Notes under the pieces: model-generated | What the model saw: the letters and a program-made list of their open reading frames with translations, nothing else | Database searches by the model: none | What the model was told of the DNA's origin: nothing | Position numbers and translations under genes: made by a program | Shown: one piece after another, positions 54,098 to 62,693 of the stretch | Position numbering within the stretch: position 1 is the first letter of the stretch | Layout of the letters: the number at the start of each line of letters is the position of its first letter | NCBI GenBank assembly: GCA_900551055.1 | Contig: URUK01000006.1 | Span: forward strand, 1-64,000 | Length of the DNA stretch: 64,000 bases | Reading direction: 5' to 3' | From: an uncultured Prevotella sp. | Lineage (GTDB): Bacteria; Bacteroidota; Bacteroidia; Bacteroidales; Bacteroidaceae

Positions 54098-54152
54098 AAA
54101 TCGGCATGTATTCATTTGACAGCTCAAAGTTTTTTGTTATAATTAAAATCAC

Positions 54153-54160
54153 TATCTTTG
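54153..54160 (+). promoter_or_regulatory. -7 promoter element of the EamA gene
   Basis: TATCTTTG followed by CA, exact TAnnTTTG, with TTTTTTG about 17 bp upstream. It lies downstream of the in-frame ATG at 54106, so translation must start at 54202. Confidence 0.7.
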
Positions 54161-54201
54161 CACCCATTATATTTCCGTCACATAAAAAATATCTATTGTT
54201 A

Positions 54202-55149
54202 ATGAGTTCAAGGTTGAAAGGTGTTTTGTGTGGTGTGGGGGCTGCCGTCAGTTATGGAATGAACCCTCTCGGAGCATTGCCGTTGTATTCTTATGGGATA
54301 AATACAAATTCAGTGCTGTTTTATCGGTACGGACTTGCGGTCATATTGCTTGGAATTTTCATGACAATGGGGCGGAAATCTTTTTCTATTACGCTGAAAG
54401 AGTTTGCCGTACTGGTTCCATTGGGAATATTGTTTGCCCTTTCGTCGTTGACATTGTTTGCCAGCTTTCATTTTATGGATGCCGGAGTAGCCAGCACATT
54501 ATTGTTTGTTTATCCTGTCATGGTTGCTGTCATAATGGCGATGTTCTTTAAGGAACGCATAACGTTTGTCACCGTGGTGTCGATACTATTGTCTCTTTCA
54601 GGCATTGCATTGCTTTACCGCGGCGGTGATGGTGGCGTGCTTAATACTACAGGAGTGTTGCTTGTCATGCTGTCATCGTTGACATACGCATTGTATATAG
54701 TTGTTGTAAACAAGTCGTCTTTGCGTATGTCGTCTGTAAAGCTTACGTTTTATGTGCTTTTGGTAGGTGTATTGTTGATAGTGTCTTGTTCGCTTTTGGG
54801 CAGTAATGAAGCCAAGATACAACTCCTTACGACTCCGGGTATGTGGCTTCACGCATCTATTTTAGCTGTTTTCCCAACCATTGTTTCACTTCTGCTAATG
54901 GTTGTCGCCGTTCATGAGATAGGCTCAACACCGACTGCCGTACTTGGAGCACTTGAACCGTTAACGGCTGTGATACTGGGTGTTACGCTCTTTGGTGAAA
55001 GGCTTACGGTAGGTCTTTCCGTGGGTATAATGCTCATACTTTCAGCGGTAGTATTGATAGTTCTTGGCAATTCGATTTCGCTGAACCGCATAACTATGGT
55101 TGCAGGACGTTTCGGACATCTGCTGGCGAAACATTGGCGTTGGAAGTAA
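54202..55149 (+). CDS. EamA-family (DMT) transporter
   Basis: A 315-residue inner-membrane protein with about ten membrane spans in two EamA repeats (GVLCGVGAAVSYGMNPLGAL; GVLLVMLSSLTYALYIVVVN). PVMVAVIMAMFFKERIT and LEPLTAVILGVTLFGERLTV are the helix 4/9 hallmarks, each with a conserved Glu. The ATG at 54202 is chosen because the -7 box (54153-54160) follows the earlier ATG. Substrates of this family range from metabolites to drugs and cannot be read here. It precedes dinB by 12 bp. Confidence 0.88.
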   Translation: MSSRLKGVLCGVGAAVSYGMNPLGALPLYSYGINTNSVLFYRYGLAVILLGIFMTMGRKSFSITLKEFAVLVPLGILFALSSLTLFASFHFMDAGVASTLLFVYPVMVAVIMAMFFKERITFVTVVSILLSLSGIALLYRGGDGGVLNTTGVLLVMLSSLTYALYIVVVNKSSLRMSSVKLTFYVLLVGVLLIVSCSLLGSNEAKIQLLTTPGMWLHASILAVFPTIVSLLLMVVAVHEIGSTPTAVLGALEPLTAVILGVTLFGERLTVGLSVGIMLILSAVVLIVLGNSISLNRITMVAGRFGHLLAKHWRWK

Positions 55150-55161
55150 GTCTTTTAAATT

Positions 55162-56238
55162 ATGTCTGAACATAAGATAATCCATATAGATATGGATGCT
55201 TTTTTCGCATCCATAGAGCAAAGGGACAATCCGGAACTTCGCGGCCAACCTATCGCAGTTGGATTTGACGGGCCACGTGGAGTTGTGGCTACGGCAAGCT
55301 ATGAGGCGAGAAAGTACGGAGTACGTTCGGCTATGTCAATGGCAAAGGCAAAGAGGCTGTGTCCACAGCTAATAGTCGTCTCTTCTGATCATGACCGTTA
55401 TAAAGCAGTTTCCATGCAGGTACATGAGATATTCGTGAGGTATACTGACATTATAGAGCCACTTTCAATAGATGAAGCCTTTTTGGATGTAACGGATAGT
55501 CACGGTGAATTGTCTGCTTGTGAAATAGCTGAAGAAATAAGGCATAGCATAAAGGAAGAGTTGCATCTTACAGCTTCGGCTGGCGTATCTTATAATAAGT
55601 TTTTGGCAAAAATCGCGTCGGATTATAATAAACCGGACGGAATGTTTGCGGTAAGCAGGGAGCAGGCGCAGAATTTTATCGACGCATTGCCAGTTGAAAG
55701 GTTTTGGGGAGTAGGGCCAAAGACTGCGTTGATGATGCACAAGATGGGGATATTCTGCGGCAAACAATTACGTCAATGTTCGTTGGGGCACTTGGTGGAT
55801 GTGTTTGGCAAGTCTGGAGAAATATATTATAGCTTTGCACGCGGAATAGACAACCGCATGGTCGAGCCGGTAAGGGAACGTAAATCTGTTGGTTGTGAAC
55901 AAACCTTTCATGAGGACTTAAATAGAAAGTCTGCCATAATAATAGAACTATACCATATCGTAATAGAGCTTTCAAGAAGGCTGTATAAAAGCGGCTTTTA
56001 TGGTTGTACTCTGACATTGAAGGTCAAGTTTTATGATTTTACACAGATTACAAGAAGTTTGACAAGTACCAGCCCTTTGAAAAACAAAGATGACATATTA
56101 CCGATGGCCAAGCAGTTGATTGAGCATATTGATTGTGTTGCCAAACCGGTAAGGCTTATTGGCCTGTCTGTTTCAAATCCACAAGATACAGGAAAGCGTA
56201 GAGAATGGGTTGAGGGGAATTTTGACTTCAAGGGATAG
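55162..56238 (+). CDS. dinB: DNA polymerase IV
   Basis: A Y-family translesion polymerase, 358 residues. Catalytic motifs: HIDMDAFFASIEQRDNPELR (two Asp at about 10 and 12), SYEARKYGVRSAMSMAKAKR, and the third carboxylates in EPLSIDEAFLDVTDSHGE. The palm/finger text ASAGVSYNKFLAKIASDYNK and the helix-hairpin-helix FWGVGPKTALMMHKMGI are present, then the little-finger domain. No obvious C-terminal beta-clamp-binding motif is readable. It lies 12 bp downstream of the EamA gene. Confidence 0.96.
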   Translation: MSEHKIIHIDMDAFFASIEQRDNPELRGQPIAVGFDGPRGVVATASYEARKYGVRSAMSMAKAKRLCPQLIVVSSDHDRYKAVSMQVHEIFVRYTDIIEPLSIDEAFLDVTDSHGELSACEIAEEIRHSIKEELHLTASAGVSYNKFLAKIASDYNKPDGMFAVSREQAQNFIDALPVERFWGVGPKTALMMHKMGIFCGKQLRQCSLGHLVDVFGKSGEIYYSFARGIDNRMVEPVRERKSVGCEQTFHEDLNRKSAIIIELYHIVIELSRRLYKSGFYGCTLTLKVKFYDFTQITRSLTSTSPLKNKDDILPMAKQLIEHIDCVAKPVRLIGLSVSNPQDTGKRREWVEGNFDFKG

Positions 56239-56284
56239 TGTTATTTTAATTGGTTGTTGGCTTGCATTTATAGAATTTGTTTAT

Positions 56285-56292
56285 TAATTTTG
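56285..56292 (+). promoter_or_regulatory. pyk -7 promoter element
   Basis: TAATTTTG followed by CA, exact TAnnTTTG, 34 bp before the pyk start. Confidence 0.55.
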
Positions 56293-56326
56293 CATCGATT
56301 AAAAAAATATCAAATAAAATTGCAAG

Positions 56327-57772
56327 ATGAAACAGACTAAGATTGTAGCTTCGATAAGCGACCGTAGATGTGATGTGGATTTCATCCGTCAATTATTTGA
56401 TGCCGGTGTGAATGTAGTAAGGATGAATACGGCTCATGCCACACCAGAAGGTATTAGGAGGATAATAAGAAACACGCGTGCCGTAAGCAAGCATATCGGG
56501 ATATTGATTGACACGAAAGGACCTGAAGTGCGTACAACTGATAACGACGGGCCGATTGATTACAAGACCGGAGATGTGGTAAAGATCTTCGGACGGCCGG
56601 AAATGAAAACGGAGCATGACATACTAAACCTTTCTTACGAAAATTTCGCGAACGATGTCCATATAGGTGACGACATCCTGTTTGACGATGGTGCTATAGA
56701 CATGAAAGTTATAGGTATTAATGGCCCGGCGGTTGTTGCGCAAGTGCAGAATGACGGAGTGCTTGGTTCGCATAAAAGCGTAAATGTTCCAGGAGTACAT
56801 ATCGACTTGCCGGCATTGACTGAAAAGGACAAGCTCAATATTCTTCTTGCAATTGAAGAAGACATTGACTTCATAGCGCATTCATTTGTGCGCAGCAAAG
56901 ACGATGTTCTGGCTGTACAGAAAATCCTTGACGAGCATGGGAGCGATATAAAAATAATCTCTAAGATTGAAAACCAAGAGGGGGTTGACAACATTGACGA
57001 GATAATTGAAGCTTCTTACGGCATTATGATAGCCCGTGGCGACCTTGGAATTGAGGTTCCGATAGAGAAAATTCCGGGCATACAGCGCATGATTATACGT
57101 AAATGCCGCATGGCTAAAAAGCCGGTCATAGTGGCAACGCAGATGCTTCACACAATGATAAACAACCCGAGGCCAACCCGTGCGGAAGTTACAGACATTG
57201 CAAATGCCATTTATTACCGTACAGACGCGCTTATGCTTAGTGGTGAAACGGCAAGTGGCAAATATCCAGTGGAAGCAGTCAAGACTATGGCTTCCATTGC
57301 CGAACAGGCTGAACAAGATAAAATGTTCGACCATGACTTCGACTTTAGCATAAGTACCAATTGCGACGTGACAGAATTTTTGGCACGTAACGCCATCGAG
57401 GCTACGGAATTGCTTGGTGTTAAAGGCATAATCACAGACAGCAAGACCGGACGTACAGCTAGAAATCTTGCCTCATTCCGTGGCCCTAATCCTGTCTTGG
57501 CTATATGTTATAAAGAAAAAGTGCAGCGTTGGCTGGCATTGAGTTATGGTGTAATACCTGTTGCCCAGCATGAACAAATCGGACCACAACAGCAATTCCT
57601 TGCCGCATTGCGTATGTTACGGCAAAAGGGTTATATAAGCATGGATGACAAGATTGCCTATTTGAGTGGAAGTTTCGGCAAGGGTGGGGGTACATCGTTC
57701 TTGGAAATAAACAAAGTATGCGATGTCTTCAACCGTACTTATGAGTTTCATTTACCCAACATGTACAGGTAA
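56327..57772 (+). CDS. pyk: pyruvate kinase
   Basis: Transfers phosphate from phosphoenolpyruvate to ADP, giving pyruvate. The 481-residue protein has MKQTKIVASISDRRCDVDFI, GVNVVRMNTAHATPEGIRRI, LIDTKGPEVRT, the catalytic-lysine strand IISKIENQEGVDNIDEII and GIMIARGDLGIEVPIEKIPG. The K/Mg-site text RAEVTDIANAIYYRTDALML and SGETASGKYP follow. The C-terminal regulatory domain is present. The first motif reads SISDRRC where most have TIGPA, a modest deviation. Its pyruvate would feed NifJ. Confidence 0.96.
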   Translation: MKQTKIVASISDRRCDVDFIRQLFDAGVNVVRMNTAHATPEGIRRIIRNTRAVSKHIGILIDTKGPEVRTTDNDGPIDYKTGDVVKIFGRPEMKTEHDILNLSYENFANDVHIGDDILFDDGAIDMKVIGINGPAVVAQVQNDGVLGSHKSVNVPGVHIDLPALTEKDKLNILLAIEEDIDFIAHSFVRSKDDVLAVQKILDEHGSDIKIISKIENQEGVDNIDEIIEASYGIMIARGDLGIEVPIEKIPGIQRMIIRKCRMAKKPVIVATQMLHTMINNPRPTRAEVTDIANAIYYRTDALMLSGETASGKYPVEAVKTMASIAEQAEQDKMFDHDFDFSISTNCDVTEFLARNAIEATELLGVKGIITDSKTGRTARNLASFRGPNPVLAICYKEKVQRWLALSYGVIPVAQHEQIGPQQQFLAALRMLRQKGYISMDDKIAYLSGSFGKGGGTSFLEINKVCDVFNRTYEFHLPNMYR

Positions 57773-57786
57773 ATTTATCAATATTG

Positions 57787-57827
57787 AAACGTAAAAGGCC
57801 GCATCTAAGATGCGGCCTTTTACGTTT
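57787..57827. terminator. bidirectional terminator, pyk / rpiB
   Basis: A near-continuous palindrome of about 41 bp: AAACGTAAAAGGCCGCATCT (57787-57806) pairs with its complement (57808-57827) around one base, flanked by T-rich sequence. It lies between pyk and the end of rpiB (convergent). Confidence 0.92.
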
Positions 57828-57835
57828 TTACACCC

Positions 57836-58276
57836 TTATTGAACAGGTATTTTACTTACACGGCGCTGGTGACGTCCGCCTTCAAAAGATGTCTTGAAGA
57901 ATATATCGAGTATCTTTCCGGCGGTATTGTTGTCAATAAAGCGTCCAGGCAGAACTATAACGTTTGCATCATTGTGCTGGCGTATAAGTTCGCTGATTTC
58001 AGGAGACCATGCGAGACCTGCTCTTACCCCTTGGTGCTTGTTTAGGGTTATGGCCATACCTTCTCCGCTTCCGCAGATGCCTATGCCCGGATATACTTCA
58101 CCGCTCTCTATTCCTTCGGCCAAAGCATGTGCGAAATCGGGATAGTCACAACTCATATCACTGTACGTACCATAATCTTTGTACTGGTAACCGTGCTGTT
58201 CCAGATACTGCAATACGAATTTCTTTAATGGGAAACCGGCGTGATCGCTAGCTATTCCGACAGTCTTAATTTCCAT
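57836..58276 (-). CDS. rpiB: ribose-5-phosphate isomerase B
   Basis: Interconverts ribose 5-phosphate and ribulose 5-phosphate. The 146-residue protein has IASDHAGFPLKKFVLQYLEQ, DYGTYSDMSCDYPDFAHALA, GICGSGEGMAITLNKHQGVR and AWSPEISELIRQHNDANVIV, all RpiB hallmarks. The related LacAB (galactose-6-phosphate isomerase) is similar, but the transketolase neighbour supports RpiB. It follows tkt by 3 bp on the minus strand. Confidence 0.96.
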   Translation of the reverse strand: MEIKTVGIASDHAGFPLKKFVLQYLEQHGYQYKDYGTYSDMSCDYPDFAHALAEGIESGEVYPGIGICGSGEGMAITLNKHQGVRAGLAWSPEISELIRQHNDANVIVLPGRFIDNNTAGKILDIFFKTSFEGGRHQRRVSKIPVQ

Positions 58277-58279
58277 GAC

Positions 58280-60298
58280 TTAACCCTCCATAAATTCTTT
58301 AACCTGTTTGTACACATTCTCGGCGGTATATCCAAGTTTCTCGTCCAGCACCTTATAAGGAGCGGAGAAGCCGAAACTTTGCATACCGAATACCTTTCCG
58401 TTTGAACCTGCAAGACCTTCAAGTGTCACTGGCAAACCTGCCGTCATTCCAAAGATTTTAGCCCCGGAAGGAAGTATGCTTTCCTGATATTCTTTGCTTT
58501 GGCTGCGGAAAAGGCCTTCGCTCGGTACACTTACGATGCGGATTTTAATGCCGTCCTTGCGCAACAGCTCGGCTCCGGCCACAAGGGTCGATACCTCTGA
58601 ACCGTCGGCAAGCAGTATTACATCAAAGTCTTCGTCTGATCCTGCAACGACATAAGCACCCTTACGTGCCTGTTCATAATCGTTTCCTGCCGGAAGCTTG
58701 GCTATATTCTGACGTGAGAAGATGAGGGCTGTAGGTGTTTCGGTGTTCTCCATCGCCATTGCCCAACATACAGTAGTCTCGTCCGCATCAGCAGGACGGA
58801 ATACGCGGACGCTGTCTTTTCCGTGGTGGTTTTTGAGTTTTTCCATAAGTCTAATTTGGGCTTCCTGCTCAACGGGCTCGTGTGTAGGGCCGTCTTCGCC
58901 TACGCGGAACGCGTCATGAGTCCAGATAAACTTGATTGGCACCTCCATCAAGGCGGCCATGCGTACCGCAGGCTTCATGTAATCGGAGAATACGAAGAAT
59001 GTACCACATGCAGGTATCACTCCGCCGTGCAGGTACATACCTATACACATGCAGGCCATTGTAAGCTCGCTGACACCAGCTTGGAAGAATGCTCCAGTGA
59101 AATCGTCCTTTGTGAGAGATGTTGTCTTTTTCAAGAAACCGTCTGTCTTGTCGCTGTTAGACAGGTCAGCCGATGCGCATATCATGTTAGGCACTTGTTC
59201 TGCCAATACGCCGAGGCAAGCGGCCGATGCGGCACGTGTGGCAGCTCCTTCTTTTTGTACAAGCACGCTCCAGTCAACTTTAGGCGCGTTACCGCTGAAC
59301 CATTCTTTCATCAAAGCGGCCTTTTCCGGGTTGGCCTTTGCCCAAGCCTCTTCGGCTGCACAGCGCTCTGCTACGATTTTTTTCAGTTCCTCAGCACGCT
59401 TAGCATAAAGTTCCTTTACTTCAGGGAATATCTGGAACGGGTTTTCAGGGTCGCCGCCGAGGTTTTTCACAGTGTTTACATAGGCGTCGCCACCAAGCGG
59501 TGCGCCGTGTGTCTTGATGCTGTGCTCGTAGCTTGAGCCGTCATCCTTGAGTGCGCCTTTACCCATGACTGTTTTGCCGATGATGAGGGTGGGGCGGTGT
59601 TCTTCTTTCTGTGCGGCGGTCAACGCAGTGCGGATTTCATCGGGGTCGTTGCCATTAATCTTGATGACATTCCATCCCCATGCCTTGTATTTAGCCTCGG
59701 TGTCCTCGTCCATAACGGCGCTGCATTCTGTGGAAAGCTGAATGTCGTTGGAGTCATAGAACATAATAAGGTTGTTCAGGCCGAGTATTCCGGCGATGCG
59801 TCCTGTGCCTTGTGAAATCTCTTCTTCAACGCCTCCGTCAGAGATGTATGCGTAGATTTTGTGCTGCATCACCTCTTTGCCGAGACGCGCTTCGAGGAAT
59901 TTCTCGGCCACTGCGGCTCCAGCGGCAAACGTGTGTCCCTGTCCAAGCGGGCCTGACGTGTTTTCTATGCCGCGCTCTATGTCACGTTCTGGATGTCCGG
60001 GTGTAGGAGAACCCCACTGGCGGAACTCAGCCAGTTCGTCGAGTGTGAACTTGCCTTGCAGGCAAAGTGCACTGTAAAGCATGGGCGACATGTGCCCCGG
60101 GTCAAGATAAAAGCGGTCACGACCGGTCCATGACGGATTTTCAGGGTCATAGACTAAGAATTCAGAGAAAAGTACATTGATGAAGTCTGCACCTCCCATG
60201 GCGCCACCTGGATGTCCTGACTTCGCTTTTTCAACCATTGAGGCTGCCAAGATACGAATGTTGTCAGCAGCCTTGTTCATTAATTTTTTGTCGTTCAT
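58280..60298 (-). CDS. tkt: transketolase
   Basis: A thiamine-diphosphate enzyme moving two-carbon units between sugar phosphates. The 672-residue chain contains EKAKSGHPGGAMGGADFINV, GPLGQGHTFAAGAAVAEKFL and the TPP motif ISDGGVEEEISQGTGRIAGI. NNLIMFYDSNDIQLS follows, then THDAFRVGEDGPTHEPVEQE and IFSRQNIAKLP in the middle and end domains. It makes one unit with rpiB (3-bp gap). A -7 box TATCTTTG lies about 145 bp upstream (60451-60444). Confidence 0.97.
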   Translation of the reverse strand: MNDKKLMNKAADNIRILAASMVEKAKSGHPGGAMGGADFINVLFSEFLVYDPENPSWTGRDRFYLDPGHMSPMLYSALCLQGKFTLDELAEFRQWGSPTPGHPERDIERGIENTSGPLGQGHTFAAGAAVAEKFLEARLGKEVMQHKIYAYISDGGVEEEISQGTGRIAGILGLNNLIMFYDSNDIQLSTECSAVMDEDTEAKYKAWGWNVIKINGNDPDEIRTALTAAQKEEHRPTLIIGKTVMGKGALKDDGSSYEHSIKTHGAPLGGDAYVNTVKNLGGDPENPFQIFPEVKELYAKRAEELKKIVAERCAAEEAWAKANPEKAALMKEWFSGNAPKVDWSVLVQKEGAATRAASAACLGVLAEQVPNMICASADLSNSDKTDGFLKKTTSLTKDDFTGAFFQAGVSELTMACMCIGMYLHGGVIPACGTFFVFSDYMKPAVRMAALMEVPIKFIWTHDAFRVGEDGPTHEPVEQEAQIRLMEKLKNHHGKDSVRVFRPADADETTVCWAMAMENTETPTALIFSRQNIAKLPAGNDYEQARKGAYVVAGSDEDFDVILLADGSEVSTLVAGAELLRKDGIKIRIVSVPSEGLFRSQSKEYQESILPSGAKIFGMTAGLPVTLEGLAGSNGKVFGMQSFGFSAPYKVLDEKLGYTAENVYKQVKEFMEG

Positions 60299-60443
60299 TG
60301 GTATAAAATAGTATTAAACGTTAGTAAACATGTGGTTGGTATTGCCATGCCTGTGACATGGCGGAACTTATTATTGCATTCTGCAAGCGGCGTCCGCAGC
60401 CCATTTGCGTTCTTGTGCCGCGTAAGCCCGCATAATCCTTTGG

Positions 60444-60451
60444 CAAAGATA
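60444..60451 (-). promoter_or_regulatory. tkt -7 promoter element
   Basis: TATCTTTG on the minus strand, exact TAnnTTTG, about 145 bp before the start codon. Confidence 0.55.
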
Positions 60452-60764
60452 AGAAAATTTGTATTAATTACAAAAGAAATGACAGCTTAAAAACTCCAGA
60501 AGTATGAATGTGTATTGCCTGTGTTTGTTTTCGTTTCATTTTTGTTGTTTTTGGTTTCATTCAGTGCTCCTTTTGCATGTTCGATATAGCGAGCGGCTTC
60601 TTTATTTGTTGCCATATCCGGCAGTTTGGCCTGTTACAAGTGTGTTTTTAGCTTACATCCGGCACATAGCATGGCTCTGCCATATTGACAGTAAATGCTA
60701 CAATAAGACGATTTTCGCAAACGACTGATTGTGAATTAGTTACGATCTTATAGCGATGAAGGCT

Positions 60765-60824
60765 GCAAAAGGCCATGTTTTACAACGTAAAAGGCCATCT
60801 TTCGTATTGTAAAAGACGGCCTTT
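60765..60824. repeat. intergenic GTAAAA/GGCC-type repeat
   Basis: TGCAAAAGGCCATGTTTTAC, CGTAAAAGGCCATCTTTCG and TGTAAAAGACGGCCTTTC follow one another, the clearest copies of the family. The rest of the 60452-60900 gap has no gene I can support; a 74-codon frame at 60504-60728 shows no recognisable domain. Confidence 0.7.
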
Positions 60825-60900
60825 CATGTCGCATTCTGCCATGTATTGTCGGCATGTCGTACCAAAATGACTGTTTGTCAGACAATCGGCAATATCGGTA

Positions 60901-62580
60901 TTACTTGTTAAAAAGTTCTTTTTCGGTGAATTTCCCTAATTCCAGATACTTCTTGTATAGCTCGGTGTAAGCCTTTACGTTGTCTGGGTTTGGTTTGTAT
61001 TCCTTTGAGAAGCCACTGTTCATGTTGGCTATCGCGTCTTCAACCTTGGCATATACACCGGCCGCCGTCGCAGCGAACATTGCAGCTCCGAGGGCGCATG
61101 CCTGGTCGGTGTTGCATACTTTGATAGGCTTGTTGATTACGTCACACATGGTCTGCATCACAAATGGCGACTTCAACGCTATGCCGCCTATACCGATAAC
61201 GTTGTCAATCACTACGCCTTCGTGTTCAAAGCGGTCGACTATGGCCTTTGTGCCATACGCCGTAGCCTCTACTAATGCGCGGAATATTTGCGGGGCGGTG
61301 GATCCAAGCGTGAAGCCTGCAATTGTTCCTTTAAGCAGTTGGTTGGCATCAGGTGTACGCCGCCCGTTAATCCAGTCGGTGGCAATCATGGTGCTTTCGC
61401 TTACAGGTACTTTCTCCGCTTCTTCCGTGAGGCTGACTATTATCTTGTCGCATGTATCTTCAACAACTTTGTCTATCTCTTCTTCATGCAGTTTTCCGCC
61501 TATTGCCTGTGGCAGTATGTTGCGCACGGGGAATTCAAGTATGCGTTTGAACATGGCATACACATCGCCAAAACTCGACTGCCCGGCCTCAAGACCTACC
61601 ATGCCGGGTATAACGCTGCCGTCAACCTGGCCGCAGATGCCCTTGATGCACTTTGTGCCAATCTCGTCATACGATGCCACCATGACATCGCATGTGGATG
61701 TACCGATGACACGCACCAGCGTGTGCGGCGTAACGCCTGCACCCACAGCACCCATGTGGCAGTCGTAAGCTCCGCCTGCAACAACAACGTTTTCGCTCAG
61801 TCCGAGCCTGTCGGCCCATTCTTTGCAAAGATGACCTACCGGTTTGTCGGCCGTTTCTGTGTTTGTGAACAGTCTGTCGCGGAAGCCTGCAAGTTTCGGG
61901 TCAATCGACGTGAGGAACTCTTCGGGCGGCAGTCCGTTCCAGTCAGTGTGCCACATAGCCTTGTGTCCGCAGGCGCAACGGCTGCGCACAATGTCCTTGG
62001 CCGATTTTACTCCGGTGAGTACTGCTGGCAGCCACTCGCAGTATTCCACGATGGAATATGCCTTCCTGGCCACCTCCGGGTCTTCACGGAGAATGTGTAA
62101 AGCCTTAGCCCAATACCATTCAGCCGAATATATGCCACCCTCGTATTTTATGTAGTTCACGTCTGATTTGGCGCAAGCTGCATTAATCTCTTCGGCTTCC
62201 TTTATCGCTGTATGGTCTTTCCATAACACGAACATCGCGTTAGGATTTTCGGCAAATTCGGGAAGCATCGCAAGCGGCGTGCCGCTTTCATCGGTAAAAG
62301 CAGGTGTAGAGCCTGTCGTGTCGAACGCGATGCCGACAACGTTTCCGGCAACATCATTCTCGCATTTTCCCAAAGCATCCTTGACAGTGGCTTCAAGCAC
62401 TTCAAGATAGTCTTTGGGGTGCTGCCTCCATTGGTTCGCCATAGGGTCGCAATACAATCCTTGCTTCCATCTCGGATAATACTTTACGCTCGTTGCAAGT
62501 ATTTCTCCTGTTCCGGCGTTTACGACAAGGGCGCGTGCCGAATCGCTGCCGTAGTCAAGTCCGATTACATATTTGTTCAT
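60901..62580 (-). CDS. araB: ribulokinase
   Basis: Phosphorylates L-ribulose to L-ribulose 5-phosphate in arabinose breakdown. A 559-residue FGGY-family kinase: YVIGLDYGSDSARALVVNAG at the N-terminus, VGIAFDTTGSTPAFTDESGT, GGAYDCHMGAVGAGVTPHTL and VIGTSTCDV. TDWINGRRTPDANQLLKGTI and NVIGIGGIALKSPFVMQTMC with the downstream ACALGAAMFAATAAG motif follow. It lies downstream of araA with a 113-bp gap holding an AT-rich hairpin. No araD is in the window. Confidence 0.96.
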   Translation of the reverse strand: MNKYVIGLDYGSDSARALVVNAGTGEILATSVKYYPRWKQGLYCDPMANQWRQHPKDYLEVLEATVKDALGKCENDVAGNVVGIAFDTTGSTPAFTDESGTPLAMLPEFAENPNAMFVLWKDHTAIKEAEEINAACAKSDVNYIKYEGGIYSAEWYWAKALHILREDPEVARKAYSIVEYCEWLPAVLTGVKSAKDIVRSRCACGHKAMWHTDWNGLPPEEFLTSIDPKLAGFRDRLFTNTETADKPVGHLCKEWADRLGLSENVVVAGGAYDCHMGAVGAGVTPHTLVRVIGTSTCDVMVASYDEIGTKCIKGICGQVDGSVIPGMVGLEAGQSSFGDVYAMFKRILEFPVRNILPQAIGGKLHEEEIDKVVEDTCDKIIVSLTEEAEKVPVSESTMIATDWINGRRTPDANQLLKGTIAGFTLGSTAPQIFRALVEATAYGTKAIVDRFEHEGVVIDNVIGIGGIALKSPFVMQTMCDVINKPIKVCNTDQACALGAAMFAATAAGVYAKVEDAIANMNSGFSKEYKPNPDNVKAYTELYKKYLELGKFTEKELFNK

Positions 62581-62597
62581 AAGATTGTCATTTTTTC

Positions 62598-62693
62598 AAT
62601 TAAGAGTTAAGAATTAAGAGTTAAGAAAATTACTTCATGCCGCATTGTTCACAGCATGGCATATTTTCTTAATTCTTAACTCTTAATTCTTAA
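62598..62693. repeat. AT-rich hairpin between araA and araB
   Basis: TTAAGAG/TTAAGAATT arms (about 62600-62630 and 62661-62693) pair with two G-U-compatible mismatches. On the minus strand the element starts at the araA stop codon and contains AAGAAAATATGCC, as in the hairpins near 6870 and 14200. Confidence 0.8.

Noticed and set aside
60504..60728. A 74-codon plus-strand frame between tkt and araB
   Set aside because: No recognisable domain or promoter; Cys/His-rich text looks like chance.
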